Origin: JBFLVN01 sp040758475
GTDB taxonomy: Bacteria; JAGRBM01
DNA length: 14,840 nucleotides
Assembly (NCBI GenBank): GCA_040758475.1
Contig: JBFLVN010000066.1
Span: 1 to 14,840 of the forward strand
Direction of reading: 5' to 3'
The notes below the pieces were generated by a model. It saw only the letters and a list, made by a program, of their open reading frames with translations. It had not been told where the DNA came from and did no database searches. Below are positions 8,557 to 13,980 of the stretch, one piece after another; the first letter of the stretch is position 1, and each line of letters opens with the position of its first letter. The translations under genes were made by a program, and so were the position numbers.

Positions 8557-9525
8557 TCAAGGAGCCAAATCGCAGTTCCGGAACGGGAAGGTCGCGAAAT
8601 TAATATCCCCGGCGGGGAGAGCCGCGTCATTTTCGGAATGGAAGCGGATGAAAAAGTTCCGGTCAATCTGGGCCTCAGCCAGCGGGTCGTAAGAAGGGAG
8701 GGCCGCTTCACTTCCATTGTGCCAGCCCGTGTTGTCCACGTTAACCGAAAACGTCCCGTCCGTATTGATCGTTATGTCTTTTTGGGCCGCGTCGAGAGTC
8801 TCATTGAACGGATCGGCCAGGATATCCTGAGCGATATTCTCATAAAGATTTGCTTGGGTTCGTACCACAAGGATCACGGAAGCAGCACCATTTGCGCCCG
8901 TAGGCGCCGTGATCACGTCGTTCGCATCCGTCGTTCCGGCGGGAAGGGTGAACGTTCCGGTAAGAGGATTTCCCTCCAGGTCGCAATCGAAAGTAGGCGT
9001 CCCCCCAATACCCACATCGGCATAGACCGGGTTCGTAAACTCCACCTGGTTCTGCACGAAAATCCGGATGGCCCGGACGGCGGGGATGGGGCTCCCGCCC
9101 GCGTCCAGGGGGGAGTTCTCGTTCGAGGCCCGGACGATGACGGCGTTCCCGTTATCCCCCTCGACCAAGGGGAATGTCGTGTTGACCAAGGGGTCGTTCA
9201 GATTGATGGAAAACGTCCCGTCGGCGCCAAGGGAGAGGAACTGGCCGGGGGCGGCATTGGGAAAGGCCCCCAGGTCGTTGACCACCTGGGCGCTCGCCAC
9301 GTCAGCGCCCACCGTGTTCTCGATCCGCCCCTGGACGGCGAAGTTGCGGTTCCAGGAAAGGGCCGTCACGCCGTCATCGCTCGCGTTCGTCGTAAGGGGG
9401 TGGAAGGTGCTCGAAGGGCTCGTAAAAACCACGTCGGGAAGGGGCCCGCCGCTCGAATTCGAGCATCCCGCGAGCAGCGCGAGGCCGCCAAGACCACCGG
9501 CAAAGGCTTTCCAGAACCGTTTCAT
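8557..9525 (-). CDS. Predicted two-domain lipoprotein of unknown function
   Basis: From ATG at 9525 the 322-residue product has a classical lipoprotein signal: MKRFWKAF, a Gly/Leu/Ala hydrophobic core, then lipobox LAGC with lipidated C21. It should be membrane-anchored and exposed to the periplasm or cell surface. After a short Ser/Gly/Pro linker the mature part is rich in Asn, Asp, Gly and Thr, as in secreted beta-sandwich proteins. It seems to hold two related halves: GADGTFSINL (100-109) resembles NTDGTFSVNV (254-263), and VIVRASNENSPLDAG (129-143) resembles FIRFHSENDAALPAG (292-306). C181 and C318 could form a disulfide in the second half. An upstream ATG at 9537 is possible, but GGAGAAGG at 9528-9535 lies between the two and fits the later start. 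I do not recognise the family. It is divergent from the mrp-like gene. Confidence 0.8.
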   Translation of the reverse strand: MKRFWKAFAGGLGGLALLAGCSNSSGGPLPDVVFTSPSSTFHPLTTNASDDGVTALSWNRNFAVQGRIENTVGADVASAQVVNDLGAFPNAAPGQFLSLGADGTFSINLNDPLVNTTFPLVEGDNGNAVIVRASNENSPLDAGGSPIPAVRAIRIFVQNQVEFTNPVYADVGIGGTPTFDCDLEGNPLTGTFTLPAGTTDANDVITAPTGANGAASVILVVRTQANLYENIAQDILADPFNETLDAAQKDITINTDGTFSVNVDNTGWHNGSEAALPSYDPLAEAQIDRNFFIRFHSENDAALPAGDINFATFPFRNCDLAP

Positions 9526-9527
9526 GG

Positions 9528-9535
9528 CCTTCTCC
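9528..9535 (-). promoter_or_regulatory. Ribosome binding site deciding the lipoprotein start
   Basis: Minus-strand GGAGAAGG sits just upstream of ATG at 9525, with GGAG 6 bases from the start. It lies inside the coding region if the upstream ATG at 9537 is used, and that ATG has no comparable site. Confidence 0.6.
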
Positions 9536-9555
9536 ATTAGAAGCGCTCGCGGGGC

Positions 9556-9572
9556 AAGTCAAAACTTGACTT
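9556..9572. promoter_or_regulatory. Palindrome in the divergent promoter region (AAGTCAA-AAC-TTGACTT)
   Basis: Perfect 7-bp arms (9556-9562 and 9566-9572) flank a 3-base spacer, midway between the divergent lipoprotein and mrp-like genes. Each arm contains TTGACT reading outward, which resembles a sigma-70 -35 element in both directions. On the plus strand a weak AATTAA follows at 9590-9595. On the minus strand TCTAAT follows after only 15 bases. The dyad is seen directly; its role as paired -35 elements or as an operator is inference. Confidence 0.4.
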
Positions 9573-9638
9573 CAAGGGCATCGCGCCCCAATTAAGGGCC
9601 CCGGGCCGCTAGAGTGCCCCGCCAGGAGTTCCTTATTC

Positions 9639-10724
9639 ATGCCCGCCGTCACCGAAGAAGCCGTCAAAAAAGCCCTCTCCGTCATCGTCGATCCCGACCT
9701 GGGGCGCGATATCGTTTCCCTCGGATTCGTCAAAGACCTCAAGATCGACGGCGGCAAGGTGGCCTTCACTGTGGAGCTCACCACCCCGGCGTGCCCCATC
9801 AAAGAGCAGTTCAAAACCCAGGCGAATGATGTTGTCCGAAAAATCGCTGGCGTGACGGACGTGCAGGTCCAGATCACTTCCAACGTGAGGAACATCACTA
9901 CCGCCACGCGGCAGACCCTCGTCCCCCAGATCAAGAACATCGTGGCCGTCGCTTCGGGAAAAGGCGGCGTCGGAAAGAGCACCGTGGCCGTCAATTTGGC
10001 CCTCTCCCTCGTTCAAGCGGGAGCAAAGGTGGGCCTCATGGACTGCGATTTCTACGGCCCCTCGATCCCCCTCATGCTCGACGTCTCCAAGAAAGATTTG
10101 CGCCAGGCGGGGGAGAAAATCCTCCCCGCCAGGAAGCACGGCCTCGAAATCCTCTCCTTTGGATTCTTCGTGGGCGAAAAAGACCCGGTCATCTGGCGCG
10201 GGCCCATGCTCGATTCGGCCATCCGGCAGTTTTTCTCCGACATCGGCTGGGGCGAGCTCGATTACCTCATCGTGGACATGCCCCCAGGAACAGGCGACGT
10301 GCAGCTCTCCCTCTGCCAGCGCGTGCCGCTGGCGGGCGCGGTCATCGTGACGACCCCCCAGGCCGTCGCGCTGGCTGACGTCTACAAGGCCATTTCCATG
10401 TTCGAGAAAGTGAACGTCCCCATCCTCGGGATCGTGGAGAACATGAGCTACTTCATCGCCCCCGACACGGGGAAGCGTTACGACATATTCGGCTCGGGCG
10501 GCGGCGAGAAACTCGCCAAAGAAACCGGCGCTCCGCTGCTCGGCCAGATCCCCCTCGACCCCCGCGTCGTCTCGGGCGGCGATTCGGGAAAACCCATCGT
10601 CGTCGATCTTCCCGACTCCCCCGCGGCCAAAGCCTTCCAGGCCGCCGCCGCCCAGACCGCCCACCGCGTGAGCGTCGGGCAGGCCCAGCAAGTGGGGCAG
10701 CTCCTCCAGATTACGCGGGCTTAG
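9639..10724 (+). CDS. mrp: Mrp/ApbC family iron-sulfur cluster carrier ATPase
   Basis: These cytoplasmic P-loop proteins bind and transfer Fe-S clusters to apo-enzymes. The 361-residue product has the usual two-part layout. Residues 1 to about 85 form a MIP18/DUF59 domain with the conserved TPACP (C52). From about 99 follows a ParA/MinD-like ATPase with deviant Walker A SGKGGVGKST (106-115), the conserved MDCDFYGPS (134-142), Walker B-like YLIVDMPPGTGD (209-220), and IVENMSYFIAPDTG. At that last point many family members have a CxxC pair that binds the bridging cluster; here the positions are A274 and T277. Such Cys-less forms also occur elsewhere in the family as far as I recall, so this is a variant rather than a defect. 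AGGAG lies 10 bases before the ATG. The stop is 4 bases from the stop of the convergent toxin gene. Confidence 0.93.
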   Translation: MPAVTEEAVKKALSVIVDPDLGRDIVSLGFVKDLKIDGGKVAFTVELTTPACPIKEQFKTQANDVVRKIAGVTDVQVQITSNVRNITTATRQTLVPQIKNIVAVASGKGGVGKSTVAVNLALSLVQAGAKVGLMDCDFYGPSIPLMLDVSKKDLRQAGEKILPARKHGLEILSFGFFVGEKDPVIWRGPMLDSAIRQFFSDIGWGELDYLIVDMPPGTGDVQLSLCQRVPLAGAVIVTTPQAVALADVYKAISMFEKVNVPILGIVENMSYFIAPDTGKRYDIFGSGGGEKLAKETGAPLLGQIPLDPRVVSGGDSGKPIVVDLPDSPAAKAFQAAAAQTAHRVSVGQAQQVGQLLQITRA

Positions 10725-10728
10725 TTAC

Positions 10729-11142
10729 TTACCATCCGTGCCGCAGCCAGAATTCCGCGGGAGTCACGATGGAATATCGCCCCGCTAGTTCGAGTAAATC
10801 CTCATCACCTGTAATGAGATAATCCGCTTTCCCGGCAAGGAATGTTCCCAACACCATTTTATCATCCCGGTCTCTTGGCACATGAGGTACTACCGGAGCC
10901 GGTGCAACGACATCCGCATTGAATGGAATAAGGGCCAGATACGACCGGATTTCTTCGTCGCTTAATTCCAGGCGTCTGCGAATTTTTCTCCGGAACAGAA
11001 CCTCTTCGAGTTCCTCCAACAAGACTTCGGACGTGACCAAAACGAAAGAACCCGACCGCCAGGCATCCATGATCCTCGCCGGAATGCTGGCCGGAACGAG
11101 CATGGCGGACACGAAGACGTTCGTATCCAGGACGATTCGCAT
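10729..11142 (-). CDS. PIN-domain toxin of a type II toxin-antitoxin system
   Basis: PIN-domain toxins are Mg-dependent ribonucleases that cleave RNA and halt translation when not neutralised. The 137-residue product fits the COG1569 / PIN_3 group. It begins RIVLDTNVFVSA with metal-binding D6, has a conserved acidic helix LLEELEEVL (41-49), then RDRDDKMVLGTFLAGKADYLITGDEDLL, with acidic residues at 91-94 and D113. All four acidic positions expected for an active site appear to be present, so it is probably active. Its ATG follows the antitoxin stop codon with no gap (TAAATG), which indicates translational coupling and the usual antitoxin-first order. It ends 4 bases from the convergent mrp-like gene. 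Confidence 0.9.
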   Translation of the reverse strand: MRIVLDTNVFVSAMLVPASIPARIMDAWRSGSFVLVTSEVLLEELEEVLFRRKIRRRLELSDEEIRSYLALIPFNADVVAPAPVVPHVPRDRDDKMVLGTFLAGKADYLITGDEDLLELAGRYSIVTPAEFWLRHGW

Positions 11143-11427
11143 TTACTTCTTGCGGGAACGCTTGTAACGAACGGCTTTTACAGTTTCGGCAATTTCAGCT
11201 TCCGCTACAGCCGGATCGACACCTTCGTAAGCCCGCCGGAACTTGGTAGTGAGCCGGTCGAATTCCTCTCGCATGCGGCGGATCTTATCGAAGAGATCCA
11301 TGTCCACCAGTGCGGCGACCGGTTTCCCGTCTTTTTTAATGACGATGGCGTCTTGGCGGTACTGGACCTCGTTGAGCATCTCGCCCAAGTTCTGCCGCAC
11401 CTTTACGGCCGTTGCTTCGCGGATCAT
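11143..11427 (-). CDS. Phd/YefM-family antitoxin
   Basis: The 94-residue product has the Phd/YefM N-terminal fold that dimerises and binds DNA: TAVKVRQNLGEMLNEV (6-21), then DAIVIKKDGKPVAALV (26-41) and DLFDKIRRM. The C-terminal half is charged and helical, ending in a very basic KRSRKK; this part normally wraps the toxin active site. A strong GGAGG lies 7 bases before the ATG. It is the first gene of the module and abuts the PIN toxin. By family behaviour it should repress its own promoter, with the toxin as co-repressor, and the repeats at 11455-11481 are the obvious candidate site. The pairing of a Phd-type antitoxin with a PIN toxin is seen in other genomes. Confidence 0.88.
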   Translation of the reverse strand: MIREATAVKVRQNLGEMLNEVQYRQDAIVIKKDGKPVAALVDMDLFDKIRRMREEFDRLTTKFRRAYEGVDPAVAEAEIAETVKAVRYKRSRKK

Positions 11428-11451
11428 GGCTGGTCCTCCAAATCCATAACC

Positions 11452-11481
11452 AGTATGATCGCTACGATCGATACGATCAAA
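11452..11481 (-). promoter_or_regulatory. Candidate promoter and 9-bp repeat operator of the toxin-antitoxin module
   Basis: On the minus strand TTGATC (11475-11480) is followed by 17 bases and CATACT (11452-11457), a fair sigma-70-like pair. This would start transcription about 18 bases before the antitoxin ATG. On the plus strand the same stretch is three 9-bp units in tandem: ATGATCGCT, ACGATCGAT and ACGATCAAA (11455-11481). They share an (A)YGATC core that is partly self-complementary. Repeats between -35 and -10 fit autorepression by the antitoxin. The repeats are seen; promoter and operator roles are inference. Confidence 0.5.
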
Positions 11482-11498
11482 GAGGCTGAAACGCTCGC

Positions 11499-12644
11499 CT
11501 ACCCCTCGAACCCCGGCAGGCTGGAATATCTTCCCAGGTGCCAGTCCTTGTCCCCGAACAGGGTGTTGAGGGCGTGCATGCGCTTAAAGAAGAGGCCCAC
11601 GTCCTGCTCGTCCGTGCAGCCGATGCCGCCGTGGAGCTGGATGGCCTGCTTGGTCACGAACCAGCCGCTCTCGGCGAGCTGGACCTTAGCGGCCGAAACG
11701 GCGCGCTTGCGCTCGGTCTCGTCCTTGTCGTCGCCCTTCAAGGCCGCGAGGATCGTCATGGAGTGGGCGAGCTGGGTTTCGACGAACATGTCGGCCGCCC
11801 GGTGCTGGAGGGCCTGGAAACTTCCGATGGGCGTCCCGAACTGAACGCGGACTTTTAGATATTCGACCGTCCGCTGGAGGCACTCGCGGATGAGCCCGAG
11901 CCCCTCGGCGCAGGCGATAGCGGCACCGCGGTCGAGCGCTTTTTCGAGGAGCGATAGTCCCTCGTCCGCTTTCCCCACGATCCGGTCCTTGCCCACTTTC
12001 ACGCCCTTGAACTTCAAGAGCCCCGTGTGCTGGCCGTCCATGCCGTGAACGGCCGTGCGGGTTAAACCCGAAGCGCTTCCATCGACGAGAAAGAGGGTGA
12101 TCCCCTTTTTATCCGAATGGCCGCCCGAAGTACGGGCCGCGACCAGGACGTGATCGGCCGCGTGGCCGTTTAAGACCCAAACTTTTTCGCCATCGAGGAC
12201 AAAATCCCCGCCCGACACTTTCGCCGCCAGGGCGATCTCGTTTGGATCGAACCGGCTTTCTTTTTCGGCATAGGCGAGGGCGAGGGAAGTTTTCCCCTCC
12301 ATCATGGGCGTCAAAAACTTTTCGATCTGGTCCTTCGTCCCCGCTTCCGCGAGCGTCATGCCGGCAAGAACGACGCTCGCCAGGAACGGCTCGGGCACGA
12401 GGGAGCGGCCTAGTTGCTCGGCTACCAGGGAGACTTCGAGGAGCGAACCCCCGAAGCCCCCGATGTCCTGGGAGAAAGGAATGGCGAGCCACCCGAGTTC
12501 CCCCATCTTGCGCCACAGGGCCTTGTCCCATCCGGGAGGGCTCGTGCGGAGCTGCCGGAAGCGCGTGACCGGGGAATCCTTCTTGGCGAACTGCTCGGCG
12601 CTCTGGACGAGCATCTTCTGTTCTTCGGTGAGCCGGAAATCCAT
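11499..12644 (-). CDS. Acyl-CoA dehydrogenase, catalytically degenerate (FadE27-like) subunit
   Basis: The 381-residue product has the three-part acyl-CoA dehydrogenase layout. The N-terminal helical domain is about 1-115 (FRLTEEQKMLVQSAEQF). The middle beta domain is about 120-225 (DFVLDGEKVWVLNGHAADHVLVAART). The C-terminal helices include VQFGTPIGSFQALQHRAADM and QAIQLHGGIGCTDEQDVGLFFKR. Neither usual catalytic glutamate is present. Where isovaleryl-type enzymes have an 'ER' helix this protein reads LDRGAA (D238), and the C-terminal 'YEG' site is absent, replaced by LFGDKDWHLGRY. It is therefore probably the non-catalytic partner of the gene just upstream, as known for the alpha2beta2 steroid-degrading FadE26-FadE27 (ChsE4-ChsE5) type. 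The ribosome binding site GGAGAGGG overlaps the upstream stop codon, so translation is likely coupled. Confidence 0.9.
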   Translation of the reverse strand: MDFRLTEEQKMLVQSAEQFAKKDSPVTRFRQLRTSPPGWDKALWRKMGELGWLAIPFSQDIGGFGGSLLEVSLVAEQLGRSLVPEPFLASVVLAGMTLAEAGTKDQIEKFLTPMMEGKTSLALAYAEKESRFDPNEIALAAKVSGGDFVLDGEKVWVLNGHAADHVLVAARTSGGHSDKKGITLFLVDGSASGLTRTAVHGMDGQHTGLLKFKGVKVGKDRIVGKADEGLSLLEKALDRGAAIACAEGLGLIRECLQRTVEYLKVRVQFGTPIGSFQALQHRAADMFVETQLAHSMTILAALKGDDKDETERKRAVSAAKVQLAESGWFVTKQAIQLHGGIGCTDEQDVGLFFKRMHALNTLFGDKDWHLGRYSSLPGFEG

Positions 12645-12658
12645 GGTGAAACCCTCTC

Positions 12659-13855
12659 CTAGCCCTTGGCCCCGTCGGGAAGACCCAGGATCATTTTGGA
12701 AATGATGTTCCGCTGAATCTCGTTCGAGCCGCCGTAGATGGTCGCCGCCCGGTAGTAATTAAAAGTGGAGGCGATCCACTGCTGGGAAGCGGGAAGCGCT
12801 TCCGGCGGATCGTCGAACCACCCCAAGGCGTTGTGCCCCATGGCTTCCATGGCAAACTCATAGGCTTCTTGGAGCACTTCCGAGCCGCGGATTTTAAGGA
12901 TGCTGGATTCCGGCCCCGGCGCCCGTCCCGCCTGGGCGTCGGCAAGGGCGCGAAGGTTCGTCATGTCGAGGGAGCGATGGCGGATTTCGAGGGCCGCGAG
13001 CTTGCGCCGGAACGTGGATTCATCCAGGAGGCGCTTTCCGCCCACTTTCGTTTCGCGCCCGATGCGCTTCGCATTCTGGATCACCCGTGCCGAGACGGGG
13101 ACGGCGGCGATCCCGGTCCGCTCGTGGCCCAGGAGCGCCTTCGCGATGGTCCAGCCGCCGTGCTCGGGGCCCACGCGGTTCACTTTCGGGACGCGGGCGT
13201 TCGTAAAGAACGTCTCCGAAAAAGCCGTCTGGCCGCTGATGTTCATGAAGGGGCGCACTTCCACGCCCGGCGTCTTCTTGATGTCGACGAGGACGAAGCT
13301 GATGCCGTCCTGTTTTTTTCCGGAAGAATTCGTCCGGCACAGGACGAAGATCCAATCGGCGTACTGGCCGTTCGTGGTCCAGGTCTTCTGGCCGTTCAAA
13401 ACGTAGTAATCGCCGTCCGATTCGGCCCGGAGTTGGAGGGAGGCGAGGTCCGACCCCGCGTTGGGCTCCGAATACCCCTGGCACCAGACCTCTTCGCCCG
13501 AGAGGATTTTGGGGAGGTAGCGCTTTTTCTGCTCGTCGGTACCGAACTGCATGATCACCATGGCGACCATGGAGAGGCCGAAGGGGGAGAGCGAAGGGGC
13601 CCCGGCGCTCGCGAGTTCTTCGTTGAAAATATGGCGCTGGGTCACGTCCCAGCCCGTTCCGCCGTGTTCCTTGGGCCAGTGGGGGGCGACCCAGCCCTTT
13701 TTGTAGAGAGTCTTGTGCCATTCCATCGACTCGTGGTGTTCGAAGTGAGCGCCATTTTCCGCCTTTTGTTTCATGGCGGGGGGCATGGCTTTCTCGATCC
13801 ACTCGCGCACTTCGCGGCGGAACGCTTCGTGTTCCTTGGTAAAGGACATGTCCAT
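12659..13855 (-). CDS. Acyl-CoA dehydrogenase, catalytic (FadE26-like) subunit
   Basis: This FAD enzyme introduces the alpha-beta double bond into an acyl-CoA. The 398-residue product has the family signature CQGYSEPNAGSDLASL (125-140), the flavin-contacting YYVLNGQKTWTTNGQYADWI (150-169), and C-terminal AATIYGGSNEIQRNIISKMI. The C-terminal site reads YGG instead of YEG, so the catalytic base is most likely E245 in LLGHERTGIA, the position used by isovaleryl-CoA-type and FadE26-type enzymes. It is followed after 14 bases by a second acyl-CoA dehydrogenase lacking a base, which suggests a hetero-oligomer. Such pairs are known for bulky substrates such as steroid side chains, though the substrate here is not readable. 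ATG at 13855 is chosen for the GAGGAGGG ribosome binding site 9 bases upstream; a second ATG lies two codons in. A TetR-type dyad lies about 60 bases upstream. Confidence 0.93.
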   Translation of the reverse strand: MDMSFTKEHEAFRREVREWIEKAMPPAMKQKAENGAHFEHHESMEWHKTLYKKGWVAPHWPKEHGGTGWDVTQRHIFNEELASAGAPSLSPFGLSMVAMVIMQFGTDEQKKRYLPKILSGEEVWCQGYSEPNAGSDLASLQLRAESDGDYYVLNGQKTWTTNGQYADWIFVLCRTNSSGKKQDGISFVLVDIKKTPGVEVRPFMNISGQTAFSETFFTNARVPKVNRVGPEHGGWTIAKALLGHERTGIAAVPVSARVIQNAKRIGRETKVGGKRLLDESTFRRKLAALEIRHRSLDMTNLRALADAQAGRAPGPESSILKIRGSEVLQEAYEFAMEAMGHNALGWFDDPPEALPASQQWIASTFNYYRAATIYGGSNEIQRNIISKMILGLPDGAKG

Positions 13856-13884
13856 GACGGGCGGCCCTCCTCGGGGGGTAGGAG

Positions 13885-13890
13885 ATTCTA
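13885..13890 (-). promoter_or_regulatory. Possible -10 element of the acyl-CoA dehydrogenase operon
   Basis: Minus-strand TAGAAT (5 of 6 matches to TATAAT) lies about 30 bases before the start codon and just ahead of the ribosome binding site. No good -35 hexamer is visible at 17 bases, which would fit an activated or weak promoter. The call rests on position and one hexamer only. Confidence 0.3.
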
Positions 13891-13915
13891 GAGCGATGAA
13901 AATTCGGAGTTGATT

Positions 13916-13937
13916 TGAATGAACAGCCGTTCACTCA
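13916..13937. promoter_or_regulatory. 22-bp dyad, candidate TetR-family operator
   Basis: On the plus strand the arms TGAATGAAC (13916-13924) and GTTCACTCA (13929-13937) flank a 4-base spacer, with 8 of 9 positions complementary. The spacing and TGAAnGAAC-type arms resemble sites bound by TetR-family regulators of fatty-acid degradation. It lies about 60 bases upstream of the catalytic acyl-CoA dehydrogenase, next to where a -35 would be. No regulator gene is in the window. The dyad is seen directly; the regulator class is inference. Confidence 0.5.
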
Positions 13938-13980
13938 ACGGGGCAGAGCCTAGCGCGGAGATGAAAGAGAGGGAAGGCGC

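Noticed and set aside
8554..8566. GGCTC-AAG-GAGCC hairpin overlapping the lipoprotein stop codon, considered as a terminator
   Set aside because: The stem is only 5 bp and no T run follows on the minus strand, so it is not a credible intrinsic terminator.
8551..9540. 329-aa plus-strand frame opposite the lipoprotein
   Set aside because: The minus strand has a ribosome binding site, signal peptide and lipobox; the plus frame is Arg/Gly-rich and lacks all of these.
9633..10691. 352-aa minus-strand frame opposite the mrp-like gene
   Set aside because: The opposite strand encodes a textbook Mrp ATPase with all motifs; this frame has none.
12833..13891. 352-aa plus-strand frame opposite the catalytic acyl-CoA dehydrogenase
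   Set aside because: His/Arg/Gly-rich shadow without motifs; the minus strand carries full ACAD signatures.
13938..13980. Gap downstream of the partial secreted protein, searched for a terminator
   Set aside because: No stem-loop with a T run is visible on either strand.
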